The notes under the pieces were generated by a model. That model made no database searches, was not told the origin of the DNA, and saw only the letters and a program-made list of their open reading frames with translations. Both the position numbers and the translations under genes were made by a program. Shown piece by piece: positions 1-10,053 of a stretch of 64,000 nucleotides of DNA (positions within the stretch are counted from its first letter, which is position 1; each line of letters begins with the position of its first letter). The stretch is from Streptomyces sp. CB01881 (GTDB lineage Bacteria > Actinomycetota > Actinomycetes > Streptomycetales > Streptomycetaceae). The stretch lies in contig NZ_CP026498.1 in NCBI RefSeq assembly GCF_002953255.1, forward strand, positions 6,343,321 to 6,407,320, given 5' to 3'.

Positions 1-1
1 G

Positions 2-1363
<1,362 letters not shown>

Positions 1364-1714
1364 CCAACGTCTCCTCACTGGTCCGGCCAGGAATTCGCGT
1401 GCTGGAAATGTCGATTCGGCTTGCGGCGCCGGAATCGGGACATGACGAATAACACCCAGCGGCGCATATATTCGTACGCTACGCAGGCGGCCCCTGGCCC
1501 GCCCACCCCTAACCCGCCCCTACCCGCCCCTATGGCGGGGGACTTCCGGGGCCGCGCGAACCGGGCCGACCACTGTGGATTCCCAAGTCCCTTGCCGCGC
1601 ACGGGTGGCACCAATAGCCTGCAACGGAAGACGGTCACCGGGACCGCCAGCCGCAGCGTAATTCACCGCTCGGCTTCTCGGGAACACCCGACCCCAGGAA
1701 AGGACGCAGGAATC
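1364..1714. promoter_or_regulatory. Divergent PKS/thioesterase promoter region with three CCCCTA direct repeats
   Basis: This 351-base gap separates the divergent PKS and thioesterase starts and holds no gene. Direct repeats CCCCTA occur at 1506-1511, 1517-1522 and 1527-1532, i.e. spaced about one helical turn, which is the layout expected for a multimeric activator site. The nearby LAL regulator is the obvious candidate binder, but that is inference. Confidence 0.5.
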
Positions 1715-2488
1715 ATGGGAGAGGCAGCGGGAGTGGCCAGTCCGTGGATTCGCAGGTTCCACCCGTCGGCCGACGCCCCCGTTCGGCTGGCCTGTTTTCC
1801 GCACGCAGGCGGTTCGGCCTCGTTCTATTTCCCGCTGTCACAGGCACTGGCGCCGGCCGTCGACGTGATCACCCTGCAGTACCCGGGCCGCCAGGACCGG
1901 CGCCACGAGGCGGGCATCGGCGACCTGCACGACCTGGCCGACGTCCTGGTGGAGGAGCTCCGCCCGTGGACGGACCTGCCGCTGGTCCTCTTCGGGCACA
2001 GCATGGGTGCCTCGCTGGCCTTCGAGGTCGGCCGCCGGCTGGAGCGGGAGGGGATCACCCCCGTCGCCCTGGTCGCCTCCGGCCGCCGCGCGCCGTCCCG
2101 GCACCGCGACGAGTACGTGCACCAGCGTGACGACGAGGGCCTGGTACGGGAGTTGAAGGAGCTCAGCGGCACGGAGCCGGGAGTGCTCGGGGACGAGGAG
2201 CTGCTCCGGATGATCCTCCCGGCGATCCGCAGCGACTACCGGGCCGCGGAGACCTACAAGTACCGCCCGGGCTCCGACCTGAGCTGCCCGGTCCACGCCC
2301 TGGTCGGGGACAAGGACCCGAAGGTCACCGTGGACGAGACCCGCTCCTGGGCCGACCACACCACCGGGCCCTTCGAGCTGACCGTCTTCGACGGCGGCCA
2401 CTTCTTCCTCGCCCCGCACGCCGCCGAGGTCAACCGCATCCTCGCCGATCGTGCCCGCGCCCACGTGCGCAGCACGGCCGGCGCCTGA
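1715..2488 (+). CDS. Type II thioesterase (alpha/beta hydrolase) of the PKS cluster
   Basis: 257 aa, the usual length for editing thioesterases that remove aberrant acyl groups from PKS carrier proteins. The nucleophile elbow GHSMG puts the catalytic Ser at residue 96. An Asp in VGDKDPKV (about 199-201) and His229 in GGHFF complete the triad, and FPHAGGSA near the start forms the oxyanion loop region. ATG 1715 was chosen because the thioesterase homology begins right after it and purine-rich AGGAAAGG/CAGG lies upstream; the open frame extends further 5' only as noncoding sequence. Divergent from the PKS gene, facing the LAL regulator gene. Confidence 0.95.
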   Translation: MGEAAGVASPWIRRFHPSADAPVRLACFPHAGGSASFYFPLSQALAPAVDVITLQYPGRQDRRHEAGIGDLHDLADVLVEELRPWTDLPLVLFGHSMGASLAFEVGRRLEREGITPVALVASGRRAPSRHRDEYVHQRDDEGLVRELKELSGTEPGVLGDEELLRMILPAIRSDYRAAETYKYRPGSDLSCPVHALVGDKDPKVTVDETRSWADHTTGPFELTVFDGGHFFLAPHAAEVNRILADRARAHVRSTAGA

Positions 2489-2589
2489 CGGCGGCCCGCC
2501 CTCCCGGCCGCTTCCCCCGCGCCGGGACGGGCACCGCACTCCGTGCCGGGGCCGCCACCGTCAGGCGGCCACCGGCACGGCCCTCCCCC

Positions 2590-5442
2590 TCACGCCTCCC
2601 GCTCCGCCAGACCGTTCGGCCCCAGGGCCCCGTCCCGGCCGTCGAGCAGCTCGTCCGGCTCCCGCCGCAGCTGGAGGCCCTCCAGGAGTTCGTCCCGCCG
2701 GCTCACCTGGAGCTTGCGGTAGATCCTGGTGAGGTGCTGCTCGACCGTGCTCACGGTGATGTAGAGCTTGCGGGCGATCTCCCGGTTGCTGTGGCCGACG
2801 GCGGCCAGCGTGGCGACCCGGCGCTCGGCGTCGCTCAGCGCGGTGGACCCCGTGTCCTTGACGCCCTCCGGCTCCTCCTTCTCCGCCGCGAAGTTCTCGC
2901 CCGGCAGGTCCCCGAGGAGCTGCGGCGGCACGGCGTCGACGTGACAGAGCTTGGCCTCCTGGACGGCGCGCCGCCCGGTGGCCCGGGCCCGGCCGAAGTC
3001 GCCGAGGCGGTGGTAGGCGGAGCTCAGGTCGGCGAGCGCCCGGACCAGTTCGAGCCGGTTGCCGGAGCTCTGGAGCAGCTCGACCGCCTTCTTCAGGAGC
3101 CTCGGCCGCTGGCTGATGTCCTCGGCGGCGGCCTTGACCCGCAGCGAGGTGCCGCGGATCGCCGCCCCCTGGGCATCGGGCAGTTCGAGCTGGCGCTCGA
3201 TCAGTTCACGGGCCACCTCCGGGCGGGCCAGTCGCAGGTAGGCCTCGGCGAGGTCGCTGCGCCAGGGCAGCAGCGACGGCACGTCGGCCTTCCACTGCTG
3301 CATCTTCTCCCCGCAGGTCTGGAAGTCGCTGAGCGCGGCGAGCGCCCGGTCGACCGCGAGGTGGTGGTGGCCGCGGGCCCTGAGGTAGAGCATCCCGAAG
3401 GCGGTGTCGAACATGGCGTCGGGGACGAGCTGGTTGAGCAGCTCCGCCGCCTTCTCGTGGCGGTTCAGCGCCGTGTTGACCATGACCAACGTGGAGACCG
3501 GCAGCCCGATGAGGACGCCCCAGCCCTTGGGCTGGAGCCGGCCGAACGCCGCCTCGGCCTTCGCCTCGGCGATCGCCAGGTCCCCCTGCCGGAAGGCGAT
3601 CTCGGCCCGGACGCTGCCGAGCACGGCCTGCCAGGTGTTGGCCCGACGGCGCACCGCCTCGTCGATCAGCCCGTCGCACCAGACGGTGGCGAGGTCGGGG
3701 CGCCCGGCGAACTGCAGCGCGAGCAGCGCGAAGGCGATGATCTCCAGGGTGCTGTCGCTGAGCAGGCAGCTCTGCAGGATGTACTCGGCGCTGACGACGG
3801 CCGCGTCGGACGACTCCCGCTGGAGCACGTCGGTGAGGGTCGAGGTGGCGCGCGACCAGGGGTTGCCGAAGGAGCCGCCGACCTCGGGGCCGCCGGTGAC
3901 CTCGCTCCGCTCCTCCATCGGACTGCCCTGCGAGGGGCCGCACATCGCCATGAAGATGAGGCTGAGCTCGGCGGCGAGCTGGGCGTCGTCCAGGTCGCCG
4001 ACGGCGTTGAGGGTCTGGAACACCTCGCCCGCGCCCTCGATGTCGCCCTGCCAGAGCAGGTACCGGATCACGTTGACGGCGTCGCGCCCGGTAAGGAAGC
4101 CGGCCCGCACCGCGCTGCGCAGCGTGTCGAGGTGCGGGAGGATCGTCGCCGGGTTGATCCGCCAGGCGGCCCGGGCGAGCATCGCCGTGATGGCGAGCCG
4201 CTCGTCGTCGTTGACGCAGGCCTCCAGGGCGAGTTCGAGGCAGGCCGTGGCGTGTTCGGCGTCGTTGCCGGCGAGGGCCTGGGCGGCGGCGTCCCGCAGG
4301 ACCTCCATCGCCCAGCGGCCGGAGGCGCGGTCGGCGGCGAGCAGGTGCCGGGCGATCTCCGCCGTGGTGGAGCCCAGCTTGTGGAGCAGTTCGGCGCAGA
4401 GCGCGTGGAGCTGGGAGCGGTCCTCCGCCTCCAGGCTGCCGAGCACGGCCGCGGCCACCGGGGCGGGGAAACCCGAAGGGCCGAGCAGTCCCGCGCTGCC
4501 GAGGATGTCCAGCATCTCGGCGGCGCGCTCCGGCATCACCCCGAGCAGCCGGGCGATCAGCGCCGGCGACGCGTGGGCGCCCAGCACCGCCTGGCCCTGG
4601 GCCACTTCGAGGAGCGCGGGCTCCCAGCGGTGCAGGATGGCGCGGACGGCCTGGTCGAAGCCGAAGCCGGGCGGGCCGTCCCGGAAGCCGTCGTCCTCCA
4701 GCTCGTCCTGGCGCTCGCGGCACTCCTCGACCAGCGCACCGGCCAGCATCGGGTTGCCGCCGCTCAGCCCGTAGACCCAGCCGGCGACCCGGTCCGCGCT
4801 CTCCCGGCCCAGCCAGTGGGTGGCGAGTTCGCGGACGCCGTCCCGGGAGAGCGGGTCGAGGCGGATGCGGTGGTGCGACTGCCTGGTCGTCTCGGCGTGG
4901 AAGAACGGACGGGTGGGCCTGGGTCGCGACCACTCGTTCAGCACCAGCAGGACGCGGGCGGAGTGGATGCGGCGCCGGAGGTAGAGCACGACCTGGAGGG
5001 AGGCGGCGTCGACGAAGTGGACGTCGTCGATGCCGATGACCACCGGACGGTCGGCGGCCAGCTCCAGGATCAGCGCGCACAACTCGCGCGTCCCCGGGAC
5101 CGGCCGGCGGTTCAGGTCGTCCGCCTGGTCGTCGGCACCGGTGGGCCTGCCCGCCAGCTGGAGCAGGTCGGCCGCCCGGTCGGCCACCTCGTCGGGCAGC
5201 GACGGGTCCTGGAGGAGCTGGCTTATCGCGCCCATCGGGAGGGCCTGTTCCGCCTTGGCACCGGTCGCCCGCAGAACCAGGGCGCCGCGGCCGGCGGCCC
5301 GGTCCGCGAAAACGTTCAGCAGCTCGGTCTTCCCGCTGCCGAGCGCCCCGCTGACCAACGCCACCGTCCCGTTCCCCTCGGCGCATTCGGCAAGAAGGGT
5401 GTCCAGGGTGTCCAGGGCTTTTAAGCGATCGGCCAGAAACAT
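2590..5442 (-). CDS. LuxR-family LAL transcriptional activator with TTA codon
   Basis: 950 aa. An N-terminal AAA/NACHT-like ATPase with Walker A GALGSGKT (residues 32-39) is followed by a long TPR-like helical middle and a C-terminal LuxR helix-turn-helix (about 868-923, SNREIARKLYITVSTVEQHL). This is the LAL architecture of pathway-specific activators in macrolide and polyene clusters. ATG 5442 is preferred over an upstream in-frame start because GGGGGAAAG precedes it and the ATPase domain begins at once. Leu7 is encoded by TTA (5422-5424), so translation probably needs the bldA tRNA. It converges on the thioesterase gene and is presumably the activator of the PKS cluster. Confidence 0.94.
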   Translation of the reverse strand: MFLADRLKALDTLDTLLAECAEGNGTVALVSGALGSGKTELLNVFADRAAGRGALVLRATGAKAEQALPMGAISQLLQDPSLPDEVADRAADLLQLAGRPTGADDQADDLNRRPVPGTRELCALILELAADRPVVIGIDDVHFVDAASLQVVLYLRRRIHSARVLLVLNEWSRPRPTRPFFHAETTRQSHHRIRLDPLSRDGVRELATHWLGRESADRVAGWVYGLSGGNPMLAGALVEECRERQDELEDDGFRDGPPGFGFDQAVRAILHRWEPALLEVAQGQAVLGAHASPALIARLLGVMPERAAEMLDILGSAGLLGPSGFPAPVAAAVLGSLEAEDRSQLHALCAELLHKLGSTTAEIARHLLAADRASGRWAMEVLRDAAAQALAGNDAEHATACLELALEACVNDDERLAITAMLARAAWRINPATILPHLDTLRSAVRAGFLTGRDAVNVIRYLLWQGDIEGAGEVFQTLNAVGDLDDAQLAAELSLIFMAMCGPSQGSPMEERSEVTGGPEVGGSFGNPWSRATSTLTDVLQRESSDAAVVSAEYILQSCLLSDSTLEIIAFALLALQFAGRPDLATVWCDGLIDEAVRRRANTWQAVLGSVRAEIAFRQGDLAIAEAKAEAAFGRLQPKGWGVLIGLPVSTLVMVNTALNRHEKAAELLNQLVPDAMFDTAFGMLYLRARGHHHLAVDRALAALSDFQTCGEKMQQWKADVPSLLPWRSDLAEAYLRLARPEVARELIERQLELPDAQGAAIRGTSLRVKAAAEDISQRPRLLKKAVELLQSSGNRLELVRALADLSSAYHRLGDFGRARATGRRAVQEAKLCHVDAVPPQLLGDLPGENFAAEKEEPEGVKDTGSTALSDAERRVATLAAVGHSNREIARKLYITVSTVEQHLTRIYRKLQVSRRDELLEGLQLRREPDELLDGRDGALGPNGLAEREA

Positions 5443-6624
5443 TGCTTTCCCCCTAAGCGAATCAAGCATTCCCCGCAGGTTTACGGCCAGGAGCACGGCA
5501 TCGCGCAACGCGCCCGCCAAACCCACCCGGTCACCGCCCCACCGGGCCGCTCCCGGGCAGGCGTCACCTGAAACCCACTCCCCCACCACGCTCAGTGATT
5601 GTTTCTACACCGATCAGCGAGGGGATGCCGTGACCCGCATCACAAACCGGCCTAGACCATAACGCGTACCCGACAAGGGATCGGTTCGGCCCGCCGAAGG
5701 ACAGCCGACCCCCATTGGCCGCTTCCCCCCACGGGCCCGGTGCTGGGCCGGCCGGTACCGCGGCGCTCCGCCGACGCCTTGGTCCGGGTCACTATCGCGT
5801 CCGGCACGCCGGACGTCGCTCTGCTCTTCTGTTCTTCCGACACTTCCGACGCCACCGGTGCGAGTGCGCCGGTGGTCCCCTTCCCCCGCCCGCCACCACC
5901 CGGGCCGCCCGGAACCGGGCGGCAGGAGGAATGACGGGGCCGACGCCCGCGCGCCGGAACCAGGGACGGGCATCCGGGGCTGGACAGTCACCGGAAACCG
6001 GCAACTGCGCTGCGTCGCCATCAGATTGCCTCCCGCCGCGACGCCCTGGCAAGTCGTGCCGGACCGGAACCGCCGAGGGTCTCGGCCCGGCGTCCGGCAA
6101 TATGTCCGGATTGGCCACCGGATGCCCCGAGCCGCGAACGCCCCCGGGCGCCGCACCCCGCGACGGGAACGGACCGACGGCCCCAGGGGACCCCAGGGGT
6201 ACCGAAGCGGGCCGGCGCCGCCGCACCGCCCGCCCGGCGCCACCCGTTCCGGCCCGCCGCCGCCAGCGGACGGGCCTGCCGGTACGGCGGATTCCGGACT
6301 ACTCACCGTCAGCGATTCGGCCATTGCCGACTCCGCTTCCGCAACACCGGGCCGGCCGGGAACCCCGCCGCCCGCGAGCCCGTTGCCCCCGTCGACCGGC
6401 CGTCCTCACCGACGGCCTTCCCGTCCGCCCCTCGCTCCCTCGTCCCCTCGCTCCCGCAACGGAATCCTCGTGCCGACAGACTCCTCCTGCCGACAGAAGG
6501 CGCGGTCCGCCCGCCGCCGCCGGGCACCCCGTCCCGCGTCCGGCCCGGGGTCGGGCCCCGGCACGGCCACGGGGGGACGGGGCCGTGCCACCCGCGCCGG
6601 ACGCACCGGCCGTGCCGGCCGCTG
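5443..6624. other. 1.2 kb region without a supported gene
   Basis: Between the LAL regulator and the dehydrogenase I find only Pro/Gly/Arg-rich frames without RBS or recognisable domains. The LAL promoter must lie in its left end. It could be a decayed gene or a long spacer; I see no RNA gene in it. Confidence 0.5.
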
Positions 6625-7476
6625 TCAGGCGCCCACGCCCGCCTTCACGATCTGTCCGCCGTCGACCTTGAGCTGGAGCCCGGTGACGTAACGGGACTCG
6701 TCGGAGAGCAGGTAGACGACCGCGTGCGAGACGTCGGACGGCTCCACGCAGCCGACCGGCAGCGCGGTCAGGCTCTCGTACACCGGGACGGCGTCCTCCG
6801 GGCCCGGCGCGTCGAGGTCCGGGCGGAACACCTGGTGCATCCGCTCGTTCAGGATCATCGGCGTGGACACCAGGGACGAGTGCACCGCGTTGATCCGGCG
6901 GCCCGACGGGCCGAGCTGCACGGCGAGCGTGTTCACGTAGTCCACCAGACAGCGCTTGGCGAACATGTAGCCCGCCATCCCCGGGCCGCCCGGGTTCTCG
7001 CCCTGCCCGGGCAGCAGCCCCGCCACCGAGCCGATCACGACCACCGAGCCGCCCGCGCCGAGGTGCGGCAGCGCCGCGTGCACCGTGTTGAGCGCCCCCG
7101 ACAGGTCGATGTCCACGCTCTCCGTGAAGGCGTCCACCCCGCGGTCGGCGCCGATCGCGATGATGCCCGCGTTGGCGACCACGGCGTCCAACCGGCCGAG
7201 CTCCGCCACACCGTCGGCGAACGCCGCCCGGACCGCGGCACCGTCACGCACGTCGGCCCGCCGGGCGAAGGCCCGGCGGCCCGCCTTCTCCACCAGCCGG
7301 ACCGTCTCCGCCAGGTCCTCCGGCGTCGCACCCGGATAGCCGGTGGCCGCCACGTCCGCGCAGAGGTCGACGGCGATCACGTCGGCGCCCTCCTCGGCGC
7401 AGCGCACCGCGTGACTCCGACCCTGCCCCCGGGCCGCCCCCGTGATGGCAACCACCTTGTCCTGCAAGCGACTCAC
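6625..7476 (-). CDS. SDR oxidoreductase of the mycofactocin-coupled type
   Basis: 283 aa Rossmann oxidoreductase. The nucleotide loop TGAARGQGRSH (12-22) followed by EEGADVIAVDL is the hallmark of the SDR subfamily that keeps NAD bound and hands electrons to mycofactocin. Catalytic Ser150 (VIGSVAG), Tyr170 and Lys174 (YMFAK) are present, and the C-terminus VTGLQLKVDGG is typical. Substrate is unknown; an alcohol/ketone in the polyketide or lipid context is possible. Divergent from the first desaturase across a 147-base region with a CCCCTATTCG inverted repeat. No mycofactocin genes are in the window, so the cofactor link is by family only. Confidence 0.88.
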   Translation of the reverse strand: MSRLQDKVVAITGAARGQGRSHAVRCAEEGADVIAVDLCADVAATGYPGATPEDLAETVRLVEKAGRRAFARRADVRDGAAVRAAFADGVAELGRLDAVVANAGIIAIGADRGVDAFTESVDIDLSGALNTVHAALPHLGAGGSVVVIGSVAGLLPGQGENPGGPGMAGYMFAKRCLVDYVNTLAVQLGPSGRRINAVHSSLVSTPMILNERMHQVFRPDLDAPGPEDAVPVYESLTALPVGCVEPSDVSHAVVYLLSDESRYVTGLQLKVDGGQIVKAGVGA

Positions 7477-7541
7477 GCCGACTCCTCCGCTTCGCGATCC
7501 CCCCGTTCCGCGAGCCTAGGCAGGGCCCCCCGGCCCCCCAA

Positions 7542-7594
7542 CCCCTATTCGCGGGCGGCGCCGACAGTGGGGTCCTCCCTACCCCGAATAGGGG
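7542..7594. promoter_or_regulatory. CCCCTATTCG / CGAATAGGGG inverted repeat between SDR and desaturase
   Basis: Perfect 10-bp arms at 7542-7551 and 7585-7594, separated by 33 bases, sit in the divergent promoter region. The arms start with CCCCTA, the same hexamer repeated three times in the PKS/thioesterase promoter, suggesting one regulator for both. The binder is inferred, not shown. Confidence 0.5.
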
Positions 7595-7623
7595 CGTTAA
7601 CGGGATTACGGCAGCTCCGCCGG

Positions 7624-8691
7624 ATGAGCAGACTGGCGTTCATGACGTTCGAAGCCCTGGTCACGCCAGCGTCGCCCGTGCCGGACACCCGGGAGACGGG
7701 CAGCGATTTCGCCGCCCTGTCCCGCCGGATCTCGGAGGCCGGCCTGCTGGACCGGCGACCGCTCTACTACACGGTGCGGTTCACGCTGGTGGGCCTCTCC
7801 CTCGTGGGCGGCGTCGCCGCGGTGGTCGCCCTCGGCGACTCCTGGGCGCAGCTGCTGGTCGCCGCGGCCATGTCCGTGGTCTTCGGCCAGATCGCCCTGG
7901 TGGCCCACGACCTGGCACACAAGCAGGTCTTCAGCTCCCGCCGGGCGAGCGAGGGCTGGGGCATCTTCGTCGCCGACCTCCTGCTGGGCATGAGCTACGG
8001 CTGGTGGATGAACAAGCACAACCGCCACCACGCCAACCCCAACCACGAGGAGAAGGACCCGGACGTCTCGCCCGACATCCTGGTCTGGTCGAAGCGCCAG
8101 GCCAGCGCCGCCAAGGGGCTCCCCAGGTTCGTCGGAAAGCACCAGTCGCGGTTGTTCTTCCCGCTGCTCATGCTGGAAGGCCCCAACCTCAGCTACAACA
8201 GCTTCCGGGCCCTCAACAAGCCGACCATGAAGCGCCCCGTCGTCGAGGGCACCCTGCTCGTCGCCCACTTCGTGCTCTACCTGGGCGGGCTCTTCCTGCT
8301 CCTGCCGCCGGGCCTCGCCGTCGCCTTCATCGTCGTCCACCAGGCGCTGTTCGGCCTCTACCTCGGCAGTGTCTTCGCCCCCAACCACAAGGGCATGACG
8401 ATGGTCACCAGTGAGGACCAGCTCGACTTCCTCCGCCGCCAGGTGCTGACCTCCCGCAACGTGAAGGGCGGCGCGTTCATCGACGCCCTCATGGGCGGGC
8501 TCAACTACCAGATCGAGCACCACCTCTTCCCCAGCATGCCGACCCCCGCCCTCCGCAAGGCGCAGCTCATCACCGAGCAGTTCTGCGCCGAACTCGGAGT
8601 CTCCTACCACCAGACCGGGCTCATCGCGTCCCACCGCGAGGCGCTGCGCCACATGCGCGCCATCGGCGAGCCCATCCGGCTGGAGTTCTGA
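7624..8691 (+). CDS. Membrane fatty acid (acyl-lipid) desaturase
   Basis: 355 aa integral-membrane di-iron desaturase. Three histidine clusters are visible: HDLAH, NKHNRHH and QIEHH, the last being characteristic of the front-end/acyl-lipid branch without a cytochrome b5 domain. Hydrophobic spans flank them (around residues 50-95 and 200-240). ATG 7624 or the in-frame ATG at 7642 are both possible; neither has a strong RBS. About three quarters identical by eye to the second desaturase at 11503, from which it is separated by a two-component system. It could adjust membrane lipids or modify a cluster product; the DesK/DesR-like neighbours favour membrane lipids. Confidence 0.93.
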   Translation: MSRLAFMTFEALVTPASPVPDTRETGSDFAALSRRISEAGLLDRRPLYYTVRFTLVGLSLVGGVAAVVALGDSWAQLLVAAAMSVVFGQIALVAHDLAHKQVFSSRRASEGWGIFVADLLLGMSYGWWMNKHNRHHANPNHEEKDPDVSPDILVWSKRQASAAKGLPRFVGKHQSRLFFPLLMLEGPNLSYNSFRALNKPTMKRPVVEGTLLVAHFVLYLGGLFLLLPPGLAVAFIVVHQALFGLYLGSVFAPNHKGMTMVTSEDQLDFLRRQVLTSRNVKGGAFIDALMGGLNYQIEHHLFPSMPTPALRKAQLITEQFCAELGVSYHQTGLIASHREALRHMRAIGEPIRLEF

Positions 8692-8712
8692 CCGGGGCGA
8701 CGCCCAGAGACT

Positions 8713-8767
8713 CCGGCCCGGTGCCCTCCGCTCATCATCCCCCGTATGAACGGAGGCACCGGGCCGG
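8713..8767 (+). terminator. Hairpin terminator after first desaturase
   Basis: Perfect 13-bp arms (8713-8725 with 8755-8767), GC-rich, 22 bases after the desaturase stop, no T-run as usual in streptomycetes. Confidence 0.65.
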
Positions 8768-8974
8768 TAACAACCCGCCCCGCTCCCCCCGGCTCCCCCC
8801 GCTCCCCCCGCACGCCACCTGGACACCCCCGACCGACCCCCTCCCCCGGCCCCCGCACGACTTCCCGAAGCACGAAGCCGCCGGCGCATCGCCGCCGCGG
8901 CCGCAGCACGGCAACGAACACGGAGAGCACCACAACGACGTTCCCAGCGATGGGCCATCGGTCAGGAGGCCGTC

Positions 8975-9232
8975 ATGACGTCACCACACCCCCCGGCCCT
9001 GCCCGAGGACGCGTTCGTCTGGGACGCCCTCATCGGTTCCGGATTCGCCGACGCCCTCCAGGAGGGCCTCGCCCGCGCCGCCCACCGCACCCGCCTCCAG
9101 GACTTCGCCGCCGATCCGCCCGCCCCCGGCGGCGGTGACGCCGGACACCGGCTCCGCGCCCGTCTCCCGGCTCCCGCCGACCAGCCCGCGCTGCGCAAGC
9201 CCCGCTCCGCAGCCACCCGCCGGCACCACTGA
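8975..9232 (+). CDS. Small hypothetical protein
   Basis: 85 aa, not recognised. Support comes from a strong RBS AGGAGG five bases before ATG 8975. The N-terminal half (EDAFVWDALIGSGFADALQEGLARA) looks like a plausible amphipathic protein, while the C-terminal half is Pro/Arg-rich and could be out-of-frame quality. It lies between the first desaturase and the response regulator, transcribed toward the latter. It may be a short regulatory peptide or spurious. Confidence 0.45.
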   Translation: MTSPHPPALPEDAFVWDALIGSGFADALQEGLARAAHRTRLQDFAADPPAPGGGDAGHRLRARLPAPADQPALRKPRSAATRRHH

Positions 9233-9408
9233 ACCGCCGGCCCCCTGAACCCCCACGGCCTCCGCGGCCCCGGCCTTCCCCCCGTGAGGCCCGGGCTGCG
9301 GGGGCCGTGGGCTGCCCTGTCCGCCGCCGGCCCTCCCGGAGCCCCCTCCCGTGACTCGTCCCCCGAAGTCCTCTCCCTGGGCCACTCCCTGGGCCACTCC
9401 CGGAGGTC

Positions 9409-10053
9409 TCAGAGGTTGAGGTGGGCGAGCACCGCCAGCACCCGCCGGTTGTCGTCGCCCGACTGCGCCAGCCCCAGCTTCCCGAAGATGTTGTTGGTGT
9501 GCTTGCTCACGGACTTCTCCGTGATGCAGAGCTGACGCGCCACCGCGGCGTTGCTGCGCCCCTCCGCCATCAGCGCCAGCACCTCCCGCTCTCGCGTGGT
9601 GAGGGACTGCATCGACCCCTTCGCCGAGCTCCGCTCCAGCAGCTGGGAGATGACCGAGGTGTCCATCGCCGTCCCGCCCGCGGCCACCCGCCGCACCGCG
9701 TCGACGAACTCGCTCACCTCGAAGACCCGGTCCTTGAGCAGGTACCCGATGCCGCCCCGGTGGTCGGTGAGCAGCTCCTTGGCGTAGAGGTGCTCCACGT
9801 GCTGCGACAGGACCAGCACCGGCAGCCCGGGCAGCTCCCGGCGGGCCTCGGCCACCGCCTGCAGGCCCTCGTCCGTGAAGGTCGGCGGCAGCCGCACGTC
9901 GACCACCGCCACGTCGGGACGGTGCTCCAGCAGGGCCTGCAACAGGCCGGGGCCGTTGTCCACGGCCGCGACCACCTCGAAGTCGTTGAGGGTGAGCAGT
10001 TGGGTGATCCCCTCCCGCAGCAGCGCCAGGTCCTCCGCGATCACAACACGCAT
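9409..10053 (-). CDS. NarL/LuxR-type response regulator, DesR-like
   Basis: 214 aa. Receiver domain with acidic pocket (AED, residues 6-8), phospho-acceptor Asp52 in VAVVDVRLP and the conserved Lys in GYLLKDR, followed by a LuxR helix-turn-helix (about 147-205; TTREREVLALMAEGRSNAAVARQL in two contiguous helices). ATG 10053 overlaps the last 13 bases of the kinase gene, so the two are translationally coupled. Sandwiched between two acyl-lipid desaturase genes, it is a good candidate to control them, as DesR controls des in Bacillus; that role is inferred from position. Confidence 0.95.
   Translation of the reverse strand: MRVVIAEDLALLREGITQLLTLNDFEVVAAVDNGPGLLQALLEHRPDVAVVDVRLPPTFTDEGLQAVAEARRELPGLPVLVLSQHVEHLYAKELLTDHRGGIGYLLKDRVFEVSEFVDAVRRVAAGGTAMDTSVISQLLERSSAKGSMQSLTTREREVLALMAEGRSNAAVARQLCITEKSVSKHTNNIFGKLGLAQSGDDNRRVLAVLAHLNL

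Noticed and set aside
5614..6691. Several long open frames between the LAL regulator and the SDR
   Set aside because: Composition is Pro/Gly/Arg-rich shadow sequence, with no RBS or motif on either strand.
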